Below, piece by piece: positions 53,968 through 64,000 of a stretch of 64,000 nucleotides of DNA. The notes beneath the pieces were generated by a model that saw nothing but the letters and a program-made list of their open reading frames with translations, was not told where the DNA came from and searched no databases. Within the stretch, counting starts at the first letter, position 1; each line of letters starts with the position of its first letter. This DNA comes from Phymatolithon calcareum (Eukaryota; Rhodophyta; Florideophyceae; Hapalidiales), in assembly GCA_977006965.1 (NCBI GenBank), contig OZ345352.1, positions 2,666,001 through 2,730,000 of the forward strand. Direction: 5' to 3'. A program made the translations under genes and the position numbers.

Positions 53968-55833
53968 TTATACTTCCACCTCGCACGTGGTCGGGACCTT
54001 GCCGAATTTGTCCGGAGTGTCCACGGTGTCGTTCAACGACGGGTTTTCTTGGAAAACAAAACTCCGTTCGTCCCCTGGTGCGCCACAAAAAGTGCCACTA
54101 GCGATTCCTTGATGTTGAAATATTGAGCACACAAACGCTCCCCCATCGGATTCGAACCGCTTTTGCAGTGGATAGTAGAACAAAAAGTCGACGCACATTT
54201 CATCCTCTGTAGCAAATCCAAACTTCGTGGACGGCCGTTTTCTTGTGTCGTACACACATGTCGTGCTTAGTGTGTCCCCAGGCGATATCTTTTTCGGTTT
54301 TCTAAACTCTTTCAAGTACTGGTGATCATTGCTCCAGTACTCGATCTGAAGAAACAAATGGAAAATGAGCCAAAAGTTAGCACGCGAGGCTATTTCAACG
54401 GGATCAAGAGTGTCAATTTTCTTACCGCGTTTATAGTTTCGATGAAGTTGCCGTCCTTATCGAACCGATTAGTATAAATTTTGCGACCCGTCGTGTGCAT
54501 ATGGAGGAAGCTAACGAAGACGTTAATCTCGTCTTTCCATGTCGATGTGCAATTCGACGGGCATGTAGACATGTACTCAAACTCGTTTCTTACCTGGCGG
54601 CCAAACAAACTTCCGCCTGTATCACCCAAGAATAGCATTCCTGCTTGTGTGGGCCTTGTGTCCGCGAAATACAGTTTCGCCCCGGAAACATCAACTGCAT
54701 CTGGGTCTCGATCTGCATTGTCGTAATGCGTTTCCATCATCAGAAAGTTGTTTGTTTCATCAATTTCAAAGCCCACACCCTCGGGCAACAAGAATCGACC
54801 AGCACCCACGGCCCCTGCACAAGGAAATACAAAACACGATGACTCGTTAGACCATCAAAGTTATCAACTCTCACCGGCTGTTGAATGGTAGCTCAAACTT
54901 ACATACGAAGAGAAACGTGGTGCAGTCGCTTTTTGCGAACGGTCCGTCGCCCATGCAGTACTCCGTTTTCAAAAAGCGTCTGGCGTACGTAGTATTTTGG
55001 CACGCAACCACGATGAGATGATGCGCCTTATTCTGACCCGACGCGCTCATGATGATCGGGTCTACAGCGACCAGCGTGCGTTTTCCGCCTTTCGGAACCG
55101 GGACAATACTGCTCGTGCAGGCGTATGTTGTCGCCCTCATGGATGGAACGGAATAATTGGTAGCCACGATAGTATGTGTGAACGTGATATCCGGTGGCAA
55201 CGACAAATCTTCGGTGCTCGGATAGGTTCCATCTTCGTTGAACAGTACGACGCGCGAACTTCGACGGTTTTTCCCATGATATGCGAAACCTGATGCACCA
55301 TACGCGTAAATCATGGCCTGGCTTCCAGAACTGATGGGGCGATCCTGATCATCGTGAGCGTCTAGACTTCGCTCCATTTCAAGCGTAGCCGAACCACTGA
55401 TCGGATTCCGTGTACATGCAATCAGTTTCCAACTTCCGTCCTGCTGGCAAGCATCTTCGTTCGGAAACACACTCGACACGTTGGCGGAAGTCTCGCCGAT
55501 GGGATATGCCGTGAATGGGACGTAACGATCGCGGAACGTGCAATTGTTGAGCATTTGGGACCCGAATTCCGCGCTAGCAATGTCAGAACCGAGCATCGAC
55601 CCCGAGGTGTCTTCTGAGACGCCGAGTGCGAGCCATGCAACACCGGATTCGGAAAGCACGGCTGTGTCGTTCACCGTGAGAGCGAGGGAAATACGACGAG
55701 TGTCATTGTGCAAGGTCCAATACAAGTGCGCATTTTCGCTGAGTGGTACAGGACCTTGATCGTACTTTCTGGACAGCGCAACAACATGCGCGGCAAGAAC
55801 AAGCAGTAAATGAGCGAATAGCAGAAACCCCAT
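53968..55833 (-). CDS. secreted DOMON + copper type II monooxygenase (copy 3), truncated before Hint
   Basis: Exons 55833-54903, 54814-54426 and 54345-53968 give 565 residues. ATG 55833 starts a signal peptide (MGFLLFAHLLLVLAAHVVA). The DOMON and both monooxygenase halves are complete, with HH in KAHHLIVVAC, METHYDNA, LHMHTTGRK and DEMCVDFLFYYP. Introns are 88 and 80 bases with GTAAGT/GTAAGA donors; unlike in copies 1 and 2, the second contains a stop. A one-base deletion produces TAA at 53968, immediately after the last enzyme residues (TTCEVEV). The product length therefore equals that of copy 1, although the mutation is different. The enzyme part shows no damage, so it may still work as a two-domain secreted monooxygenase. 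Confidence 0.85.
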
Positions 55834-57298
55834 GGCCCCTGCCACTGTAACTGTCAGATAGTAACAAAGGCTTTGAACGGCGAGCGGATGACAGCAGCTG
55901 GTCGCGGATCAACCACGAAGCAAATTCTATAGAGTGATGTCGTGCCACATGTTCTTCCCGTAATGCATGATTGAGATAGAAGCTCGGGTTACGCCTAAGC
56001 TGGTGTCTTGCAGTCAACTGCGGATGCTGTTTGGAGGTGGGCTCCTCTAAGGGGTCGCTGGCAGGCCGAAGGTGATCACGATTCGGCGGCGGTACTGTAC
56101 AATACCTAACGACGTTGGCTTGATGCGCATGTCAATGAGATACAGTATCACATCCAAGACTGCAACGAGTGTATCTGTAATCCCTGTATTGCTGCAACCG
56201 AGACGCACAGTCGAGCTTGGTATACGTCTAAAAATATCAACATTCTAAGGTCCATTGCAACCTGCATTATTGCAATAGTGTGTGATCGGGGCATTACTTT
56301 TGGTTATATTTATGAAGGCTTTGATTGCAACTTCAATCTGCTTCCAGTGATTTGCAAGACCATGGGTAAAGTCGATCCTCGATTTTTGCATAGGTAATGT
56401 TGGATTCTTCGGACTTCCGGACCCTATCAGATCAAGATTAGATCAGTTAGACATACAATGCTTGCAGGATGATTAAAAAACATAGGTGTATGATCACACA
56501 GAAGTCAGATTTAGCATACATCCAATATAATCTGGACAAGTGTTCCCACGACAACTTCCTTCTTCATCCAAGCTGATTTTTTTGGGGTTTTTGGGGGTCC
56601 GCTGAGAAAATGTAATGATTATTTGCAGCATGTAATATGCTCCGACCCCTTGAAGAACCCTGCAAGGTTTTTCCATTGGTCGGAATTTTCGCCCTCGGAT
56701 GAACACATTTGCGCACAGCAACTGTAGACAGTGGCATTATTCAACAGTGCTATACAATCCCAAGCAAGGAGTAGTGTATAAACTTATTCTGCATATCGCC
56801 ACTGATATGCATGAACTATAGGTGAAGGTTTGTAGATGTTTGTGTACGTATTCACCAAGGAGGCGAGTATAATCAGGTCAGTCTTAACTAATTCATTGCA
56901 GTGGCACGCCTGCCTCCGAATGATCAAGTCACAGACGCGGATAAGAGGTAAGCGAACCGAAAAAGTTGGCCAGTAGACTCAGTGCTAATAAAATGCTTTA
57001 AACAATATTGCCTCCAGGTAAAGACATCCGGACGGTTACTCATCTGTCGATCTCCGTCTAGACTAATGCGTAAGCTTTCCAATTGAAACGATTGATTCTC
57101 GAGTACTGCTATCGGGTTCACTCCGTTGTTGCAAATGGCGGCAGAGACAAGGTTAGTGTGAATTGTTTGACGTCCATCTTATGTGTTTGCCTGTTAAGCT
57201 GTTAGCAACTTTCATTGCGACCCGCATATCTTGAGCAGATATGCATTCTGGAAGGGTACGTTGGGGCTCATTGCCTCTAATGTCATCTTGCAGCCCAA
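55834..57298. other. upstream region of copy 3; no other supported gene
   Basis: No TATA box stands out close to 55833. Short ORFs near 56494-56721 and 56924-57121 have no recognised domain. Confidence 0.45.
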
Positions 57299-58840
57299 GT
57301 GGAAGTCGCTCGGAACGAAGCGGCTCGAGCGGCTAGCGGATGTTTGAAAGCTACGACAATTGCCAAGCTCCGGTCACTGACTGGGGTGCGTAGCCTGCGA
57401 GTTATTTCAGAGGTGCAAGCTGCTTTTGTCATGGACAAAGCACTTCGACTTCTACCGGACACTCCTGTGGCTCGCACAACGCAGACAAATGCGTTGAACT
57501 CTAGACGCAACTTAGGGTCATGGAGGGACTCGAGCAACTACCATCTGGCGTAGAAAGGGGTCCTTGCGCTCCCACGCAATGGGATCCAACCACCAACTCA
57601 GAAGGACAGCTCCAGTAACAGGTTTTCAACCTTCACGACTCCGGTTTCGGCGAAGGATGATCCAGAGGAGAAGCGTACCGCGACAAAAGCATTTCGTCTA
57701 TAACGATATTCAGCACAACAAGCCGATGTCGAAATATGGACTGACAGAAGTGTCGGAAAAGTATCACATGAACTTGTCTGCGACCTGCATCATGAAGAAC
57801 GAGTCTCCGTGAAATAGGATGAGGGTTGGTATACTGCGACGTTGAGCACATTCAGCCCCTCTCAGTACCAGAACCGGGAAGCAGCGAAACGTTTTCAGTC
57901 TCGATACGGCTGGCCCCCGGACGTACTCTTGGCCTACGACGGAGACGAGCATGTCTACTCAACGACCCCGACCACCTCGAAACAACGTGTTTTAGTGTAC
58001 GACGAAGATGGTGACACGCTCGATATGTGTCGTGCCATCCCATTCAAGGTCGGCAGAGCTGGCATTCTGATTTTGCGTGGCGAAGAAACTGTAATGGAAG
58101 AAGCGTCGGCCATTGGGGCTGTCGGCTCTTCATTTGACGCGGAGGCATTTGCCGCCGTACATGCCTTCCAAGCAACGTCAACCCTACAGCTTTCCCGCGG
58201 CAGCACTATCAGATGGTTCACTGACAGCCGTAGCTGCATAGACGCGCTCAACGGGCAACCACAGATGTTTGATGACATGGTCTGGAATCTATGGAACCTT
58301 ATGGAATAGTTATTTTCACGCGAGATTCAGATAGAGTGTGTTTGGATACCGAATCACTGCGGCATCGCGAAGACTGAGGCTTCTGATGAACTTGTGCGGC
58401 GGGGAATTGCGGAATCGAGTCTGGCGCTGCATCAAGCGATACCTCTCACTTTGAAGAGGCACGATCCATCATCAAGCCGCCCTGTAGAAGCAAACCAGTG
58501 ACCCATCCTACGCTTTCGAAAGATCTGGACATCTCGCAGATACGCGCAGAGGTGGTACTGCGCCAGCTCATAAGGAATTGTGGCAAGCTTTCACCATGGA
58601 CACAGCTAGAATAAACCGCTTCTCTACGACCCAGTATGCAAGATGTGCCCGTATAGCGTCAAGGAAACAGAGGAGCACCTCATCCTACACCGTTCTGTGA
58701 GGACTGCCTCTCGAAGACAATTCATCGGAAGAGTGCGAGACAAAACGGTGGAAAATTTGTACAGGGAGAGACCCGTAGAGATACTCCAATATTTGAACAA
58801 TGAGAATTTATCCTAGGGTTAGTCGTGGCGTTAATTAACG
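57299..58840 (+). pseudogene. LINE 3' half: post-RT region, RNase H, zinc finger
   Basis: Pieces in order: RNEAARAASGCLKATTIAK (57299-57553), like the segment between RT and RNase H. RNase H follows at 57842-58500 in a mostly open frame: the first acidic residue region YDEDGDTLD, E in SFDAEAFAAVHAF, D in WFTDSRSCIDAL, then after a TAG VWIPNHCGI with ASDELVRRG. A C-terminal zinc finger (CKMCPYSVKETEEHLILH) and FIGRVRDKTVENLYRERPVE follow to about 58815. The tail TTAATGAAAGAAAGAA ends the element. Several stops show it is inactive. The same finger plus ERP block occurs at 62780-62960, giving one LINE family. Confidence 0.78.
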
Positions 58841-58910
58841 CATTCTGCATTAATGAAAGAAAGAACCCAAGGGAAGAAGAGAAGTCCTTGCACGACGCTT
58901 TGCGCAGAGA

Positions 58911-59390
58911 TTGATAAGAGGATGCGATGCGTTAATATCTGGTCCAACAACAGAGCTCTCGAACAAGCAACGTTTAGAAGCGGACAGAGATACTATCCAC
59001 GCGAGAATGAATGGCGTCCTGTGCGAAGCTGCAAACAAAACAAAATCTACGACAAACATCAAGAAACACCAAAGAAACAAGATACTGGAGGCCGCAGAGG
59101 ATGTGGAAAATTCGAAAAAACGTCCTACACCTCACACGAAAGTTTCGTCACCCCCACACCTTCTCTTCAACTCAAGAATCCGTGCAACACTTGCAATCAA
59201 GTGGTCATTTGGAATGTTCCTTCCCATGAGCACCTACACCCTTATAGAGCTCATCGGCCAATGTGGAAAACATGCCATCAAAGATGTGATAAATGGCCTC
59301 GCAAAAGACAGACACTCCAAACAGGACAGCGCCTGGACTAATCGAGCACTCGACGAGCTCTTAGCCATGTTTCAGGCTGCCGCCAAGTAA
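58911..59390 (+). CDS. hypothetical retroelement ORF joined to repeat S
   Basis: The open frame of 159 codons contains QRLEADRDTIHARMNGVLCE and KKHQRNKILEAAEDVENSKK (charged, helical). Then come FGMFLPMSTYTLIELIGQCG and WTNRALDELLAMFQAAAK before the TAA. The DNA encoding ELLAMFQ is also found in front of S2 (9430-9490), so ORF and repeat S travel together and belong to one element. There is no catalytic motif, so it may be an ORF1-type protein. The N-terminal start is uncertain because another frame is open from 58853. Confidence 0.45.
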   Translation: MIRGCDALISGPTTELSNKQRLEADRDTIHARMNGVLCEAANKTKSTTNIKKHQRNKILEAAEDVENSKKRPTPHTKVSSPPHLLFNSRIRATLAIKWSFGMFLPMSTYTLIELIGQCGKHAIKDVINGLAKDRHSKQDSAWTNRALDELLAMFQAAAK

Positions 59391-59412
59391 GGACTGCTCC
59401 CAACCTGAAATC

Positions 59413-59630
59413 ACAGCGTGCCACAGGACAGGGGAGTAATCTTCCCCCTCGAAGTCCCGAAGGAGACCAGAGGTGGGTTATTGTACACCACTGATTCGTG
59501 TTACCCCAACAAAAAAGAAGCTCTTCTTTCGACAGAATGCAGGCAAAACCTCTTGGCACTAGGAAAGTTGCCCCAAACGTCAGCAGATGCGTTGGAAACT
59601 ATTAAATGAAAATTAGCCTTTCTTCTTCTA
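59413..59630 (+). repeat. repeat family S, copy S4
   Basis: GCCACAGGACAGGGGAGTAA through TTAAATGAAAATTAGCC, directly behind the ORF at 58911-59390. It is the longest-context copy and defines S as an element's 3' untranslated end. Confidence 0.75.
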
Positions 59631-60557
59631 CCTCCAATGTCATGTTCCCTGTTCCCAGTGATAAAACCAATGGAGGCGGCATTAATGTGACCAGGCGAAG
59701 CAACAACAAACATGGAGTGATGTTGATAAAACACTAGAATGCAGGTTGAATTAGAGTTTCACTGTCGACAGGTGAATATCGTAGGCACGCACGCACTACG
59801 ACCGGCGAAGACTAGATTAAGATGTTCACTATCCATACTGGCTGTGCTGAACGCCTTCACCTGCTCTATAATCCGGGATAGGATAGTGTTTGTTAAGAAA
59901 GGATTTGTATGATTTGGGATAAACAGATAAGAAACAGAGAGCGAACAGCTGATCAAGCGTTCCGAATAATTCATGATGAGATGATTGCAACGGAATGGCT
60001 AGAACAGCTGAACGTCACAATGCCGAGATTCAAGGCCTTCTTCTCATTGAAACCCACAAAAATGATGACCATGATCTATAAAGCTGCGACGCCAGGCAGG
60101 TGAGCATCTGATTGATCAGATTGAGGAATAGGGAGCGGAAGGGGTGCGAAAATCAAATCGCGTAATCATTCAAGCAAAATAACAACAATGCTGTCATTTT
60201 GCTTCATTCCTATCCATAAGACGGTGGAATGTATACTTGATCAGCTGCTGATCGCTGTCGCGGTCCGTGTGCCCAATGAGCGGGCACCATTCAAAGATCT
60301 GCGCAACTTTGACTAGCTAATTGTAGTTCTCTTAATGCCAAAGCAGCTCGCAATCTATCTTGGATTTCTGCTCCTCTATTGTGGGGAATGCATAGAGCCA
60401 AAAGCGGTAAATGGCCTCAAACCATGGCCGTTTCAGTGGAGGAGATCGTCGTAAGAGCCTACAAGTTGGTGGCTCCGGTGAATGCAATCTTCCGAAAAAG
60501 GCATTTACGTTGCTAAATGAAAAGGAAACACTCTGTGGGGTTTGAAACGCATAAGTT
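59631..60557. other. no supported gene
   Basis: Short ORFs on both strands. Nothing recognised before repeat R copy C. Confidence 0.45.
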
Positions 60558-60941
60558 GGCACACTGGGTTTGGTCGGGTTGTTCCCTGGCGGAAAGCCAA
60601 GGGCGGCGCGAAGCGCCGATCATTATAGAAAAAACAATGGATCAAAGATGACTTGGCAATATGATAAATGGCTCAATGGAAGAGTCTGGAAGCCGCGAAG
60701 CGGCTTCCTAGCCCGCCGGAGGCGCCGCCGAGGTGCTTACAGTGTAAGCACCGGGTAAGCTGTAAGCAGCGGTTCTAGGGTTTGCTCTTGGTGATCCTTC
60801 ATGGTGTAAGTACGCATCGAAACCTACGGTACTGTAATGACTGTAATGATATCTGTAATGGCTTGCTGTAAATGCAAGCTGTAATGAGAATTTGAAGGGA
60901 GCTATTTGTATAGGAGTATGATAGTGGCGTTGGACGCCACA
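60558..60941 (+). repeat. dispersed repeat R, copy C
   Basis: Begins GGCACACTGGGTTTGGTCGG and ends GATAGTGGCGTTGGACGCCAC. It contains extra GCGAAGCGCC and CCGCCGGAGGCGCCGCC palindromic GC blocks missing from copy B. The terminal hairpin is intact. Confidence 0.78.
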
Positions 60942-60949
60942 GACGCGCG

Positions 60950-61537
60950 TTGATTGAGAACATTGTATCCTTGGCAGGCGACTTCGTGCGGACCGAAACA
61001 AAAGAAATCTGGAAGGAGGCGATGCATGAAGCTGCACTACAGTATTGTCCATGGGCAGTTTCCTACAGAAAGCAGAAAAGAGAAATAAACATTTCTGGGA
61101 AATGTTTAGCGTGCGGATGTGACTGCAAGAAAAGGAAGATTGATGAATCTGTCCGCTTGTCGTCTGCTTTGGCGATTCCGACACCACCAGCTGCAACAGT
61201 TGTTCCTCGTTTGAAAGATTTTAACAATTCGATTCAAGACGTGGTAACTTGCTGGCGCACGGGCAAAATGCGCAGCGGGACTGATTTGGTTCCTCTTTAT
61301 AAGCTTTCTGACGCAAACGTCAGGAAATCTATTTGGCCTGGATACACTAACGAATGGTGGATCAAATCCGGGCACAAACAAGCTTACGCTCGGCTTAGAA
61401 GACTAATTTTAAAAGTCATCGAGAATTCTCATTGCTTGTGTGCCTTGGACGCAGTTGGCAATGACTCAGATTGGGACAGTGCGGTAAGAATATTAATAGA
61501 AGAATGGAAGGATAGTCCACTTTCTTCAGTGAAATGA
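60950..61537 (+). CDS. hypothetical protein, possible Gcr1_C-like DNA-binding end
   Basis: 195 codons open from just behind the hairpin end of repeat R, without a natural ATG at the very start, so the true 5' end is probably lost or spliced. It contains a Cys cluster (CLACGCDCKKRK, about 50-61) and a C-terminal helical segment with aromatic and basic residues (WRTGKMRSGTDLVPLYKL, WWIKSGHKQAYARLRRLIL). The latter loosely resembles the Gcr1_C DNA-binding region known from fungal regulators and some tyrosine-recombinase transposons. This resemblance is weak. It may be another transposon gene linked to repeat R. Confidence 0.42.
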   Translation: MIENIVSLAGDFVRTETKEIWKEAMHEAALQYCPWAVSYRKQKREINISGKCLACGCDCKKRKIDESVRLSSALAIPTPPAATVVPRLKDFNNSIQDVVTCWRTGKMRSGTDLVPLYKLSDANVRKSIWPGYTNEWWIKSGHKQAYARLRRLILKVIENSHCLCALDAVGNDSDWDSAVRILIEEWKDSPLSSVK

Positions 61538-61725
61538 GACAAGTTCTTCAGTGTATATTGTGCCCGTTAAAAGAAGATACAATGCGCTAAACTGTGGTTT
61601 CGCTTACCAGTTAAGCATTGACTGAACTCGCTGTGGGCAGTCAGGCCGACTCGGTAAGCCCACACAATGAGCTGGAACAACCATCTACCATGGAAGGCAC
61701 AGAGAAGGAACAGAAAACAATACTC

Positions 61726-61915
61726 TCATCGCAGACTTCGGGGCAAATCACAACCGAAACAATCACATGGACAGGGGGTGTATAGACCAGTATCTACGCG
61801 TCTCAGAAGCCCACAGGAGCTTAAGCCAGGCGTTAGGTGCAGTGCGTACTCTAAGGGCGGCTGAATTAATGCCTTGTATATCTGTTTGCATTTCTGGATA
61901 TAAGTCCTTTCTTGA
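61726..61915 (-). pseudogene. LINE RT C-terminal fragment, minus strand
   Basis: CKQIYKALIQPPLEYALHLT then LLRRVDTGLYTPCPCDCFGC. The 'C--IYKAL--P-LEYA' block is the LINE region after the RT thumb and also occurs at 63150 (CISIYKALLHF). It lies head to head with the plus-strand LINE starting near 61925. Confidence 0.6.
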
Positions 61916-61997
61916 CAACTCCCGGTGCGTCTAAATCGTATATGGCGCTCCGCTGAAACTCCGGATGGCATGCAGTGGTTGCTAGATGCAACGACAA

Positions 61998-62197
61998 ACA
62001 GCGAAGTAATTTCCCACTCGAGGTCCCGAAAGAGACCAGAGGTGGGTTTTTGTAGTCCACTGAATCGTTATACAGTAACAAGAAAAGAAACTCTTCCATT
62101 TACAGAATGCAGGCAAAACCTCTTGGCACTAGTAAGGTTACCCGAAGCGTGAGCAGGTGCGTTGGTAACTTTTAAATAAAAATCTAACTTTAATCTT
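61998..62197 (+). mobile_element. repeat family S, copy S5, with 16-base target duplication
   Basis: A 200-base insert flanked by CTAGATGCAACGACAA (61982-61997) and CTAGATGCAGCGACAA (62198-62213, one difference). It is 5'-shortened: it begins at ACAGCG, and the GCCACAGGACAGGG portion is missing. Confidence 0.82.
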
Positions 62198-62454
62198 CTA
62201 GATGCAGCGACAAGCTGGGCAAGAAAGAATGGCATGAAGTGGAATACCGACGAAGGAAAAAGCGAGGTTCTAATATACTCGGGCCTCTTCCAACGCAAAT
62301 TTAGACTTGGGGGGTCCGAGCTCCACGAGACCCACTATCGCACAGACGAGCTGAAGAGATCTTATTGAGCACTGTTCCCCTCTGGTGGCCGCTTTTCAAA
62401 CTGGACGCAACTTGGGTGAAATGCTGTACGACTCAGAATGCAAGATGTGTAGTA

Positions 62455-62784
62455 GTTTGGTAGTACATGGATTCCGCCCTGAGTGGTGTGCCGCAATGCT
62501 CAAGGAAGCTGGAAGAGAGAACAGAAGGAAATGAAAGAAGGTAACGAGATGACCAGCGACCATGAACATCCTAAATGGTTTCCAACCCGGGTCATCCCTT
62601 TGAAGGACGGCGGCTGAAGATTGGTTGCGCAGAGATTTAGATGTTAAGCTCCCCGAAGCTCTGCACTTTGTGCGGCTTTGAGCTGTTGTGACATCAAGTA
62701 CCACTCGTATCTGTTATAGTCTACGATAGCCGTAAGGATGGGGAGTTGTTTAACAACTCCGAAGCCTGCATAAAGAAAGAAAGA
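62455..62784 (+). mobile_element. 330-base SINE-like insertion with 13-base target duplication
   Basis: Flanked by AAGATGTGTAGTA at 62442-62454 and 62785-62797. It ends GCCTGCATAAAGAAAGAAAG. The 3' two thirds match the insert at 10336-10525; the first 130 bases are unique here. The GAAA-type tail is the same as that of the LINE it landed in, suggesting that this LINE's machinery mobilised it. Confidence 0.82.
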
Positions 62785-63069
62785 AAGATGTGTAGTACCG
62801 ACTGTAACGAAACAGTTGAACATCTGTTGCTACGCTGTGGTGGACCTTCTGCGTTCAGACGCACGTTTATTGGACGAGTAGGTATCAAGACCGTAGGGGA
62901 ACTATGCCGTGAGAGACCCAAAGACGTACTAAAATTTCTGAACAATGAGAATCTGTTTTCGAACAGCTCAGTCGCTCACAGTTTGTGTGAGCGAGCTTTT
63001 CGTAATAAAGAAAGAAAGAAACCCACCGCCTGGAATATCTCGGTACAGCGATCGAGACCAGAGGCGTAA

Positions 63070-63552
63070 CCGACCACGCTACCCTGAAACGCCTCTCCAA
63101 AGCGAAAGGTATGATCCTTGCCCTCCGGGATAATGGCGTTACAGCTAAAGAACTGACGACAACAAAATGCATATCCATCTACAAGGCCTTGCTCCATTTC
63201 GATGGGAATACGCACTGCACCTAAAGCCGTAGACAAAGGCCATTCAATCGCATGTGGAACAGATAGAAGGACTGTTCTACTCCCTTATGTTAGTCACTTT
63301 GCTAAGCGGAATAATGATCGAATGCGAATGCTGTGCAGAATCACACCACAAGAGCTCAGACGCAAGAAATTAGGAAAGCACTTTGCGATGCCTCTCCTGC
63401 ATGCAAAACGGAACCTGGAGGAAATCAAGAACTACGATGGCAAGGATGAGCACTTGGCACAGGCACAGAAGGATATCCGATACCTAGAAGAACACGAACT
63501 GCTGAACGTTCCAACGCAGAGGGGCATGGATGGAAGTTTTAAAGAGTGCTGA
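63070..63552 (+). pseudogene. LINE fragment and following charged ORF
   Basis: One frame reads TLKRLSKAKGMILALRDNGV and CISIYKALLHFDG, the post-thumb LINE region. After a frame change an open frame (63202-63552) continues VSHFAKRNNDRMRMLCRITP and RKKLGKHFAMPLLHAKRNLE with ERQ-type charged helices. It probably belongs to the same element, but the last part is not recognised. Confidence 0.5.
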
Positions 63553-64000
63553 AATGAGTTTTCTCGTGCTCCAATGATTCCACTAGGCTTTCACGAGTTT
63601 TTTGTACAGTTAATGTAACTGTCTTACACTGTTGCACTGTTCAAGATCTTTTATGATCCCAAAAGGGTCTTCATGGTACCTCCGTTTTAGATTCATTGCA
63701 AGGCGAAGGTTCACAATCATTTTGTAGATATCCTCTACTCATCCAGGGTAGGAACAATCTCTAATTCTAATAGTCTGTCCACTGCCTGCATTGTTTCGTC
63801 CTCGGTAATTCCGCGTAGTTACGGTCGTGTGAGATTGCGTTGTAGCGTCTCAAGACTCTTGTCAGCTACCTCATCGAAGTGCTCCACATAGAAAGATGTG
63901 TTCCGCGAGGGGAAGCGTCCGAAATACCATTTCAATGTCGTCATTCTGGAGTTTCGCGATTTGAGTCGCGCTCTCTCACGTCCACTAAGATTTTTCGCTT
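63553..64000. other. no supported gene
   Basis: No ORF of note and no recognisable repeat up to the end of the window. Confidence 0.45.

Larger units (their letters stand above)
61925..63069 (+). pseudogene. LINE RT thumb to zinc finger, interrupted by two insertions
   Basis: MQWLLDATT is followed, after removal of insert S5, by SWARKNGMKWNTDEGKSEVL, the RT thumb motif. After about 62450, and past the second insert (62455-62784), the terminal finger CNETVEHLLLRCGG, RTFIGRVGIKTVGELCRERP and DVLKFLNNENL are in frame. The tail TAATAAAGAAAGAAAGAAA ends the element near 63010. The two inserts have readable target duplications. It belongs to the same family as 57299-58840. Confidence 0.75.

Overview
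The window is nuclear DNA from a eukaryote with few, short introns. The three best genes carry GT-AG introns of 80-90 bases, and polyadenylation-like AATAAA motifs follow several genes. Most of the sequence is decayed transposable elements: non-LTR retroelements, one Ty1/copia-type LTR element, PIF/Harbinger-like DNA elements and short dispersed repeats. Secreted DOMON/copper-monooxygenase proteins fused to a Hint domain, few introns and a dense nested transposon landscape would suit a multicellular red alga. That assignment is a low-confidence inference. No tRNA, rRNA or CRISPR was seen.

Layout. Bases 1-14400 hold a secreted Asp/Cys-rich protein (1005-1553, minus), scattered LINE pieces, short repeats and a 29-base minisatellite (13364-13615). 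Bases 14400-21850 hold a broken conserved gene, a broken DDE transposase, LINE debris and a tandem pair of 400-base repeats. Bases 21869-27718 are one LTR retrotransposon on the minus strand with a 5-base target duplication; it contains a later repeat insertion and, antisense, a short ORF resembling the histone H3 tail. Bases 27724-31000 are a broken LINE and an 818-base terminal-inverted-repeat element containing a very long hairpin.

Bases 32135-55833 are the most gene-rich part. Three paralogues of a secreted DOMON + Cu-monooxygenase + Hint protein lie at 32135-34600 (+), 41418-43882 (+) and 55833-53405 (-). Only the middle copy keeps all three domains in frame. The two outer copies are cut by different mutations exactly between the enzyme and the Hint domain. 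Between copies 2 and 3 lies a 5.5-kb inverted duplication (about 46390-51930, centre near 49192). Each arm carries a Pro/Asp-rich gene with a Cys/Trp motif, a second small ORF and a decayed Cys-containing gene. The innermost 170 bases of each arm are about 97% identical while the outer parts have diverged strongly.

Bases 57290-63560 are a stack of LINE fragments (RT tail, RNase H, terminal zinc finger) with nested short insertions whose target-site duplications can be read directly. The genes do not form one visible pathway. The unifying theme is a small family of secreted proteins (copper monooxygenases, the acidic protein) sitting in a transposon-rich, repeatedly duplicated and inverted region.
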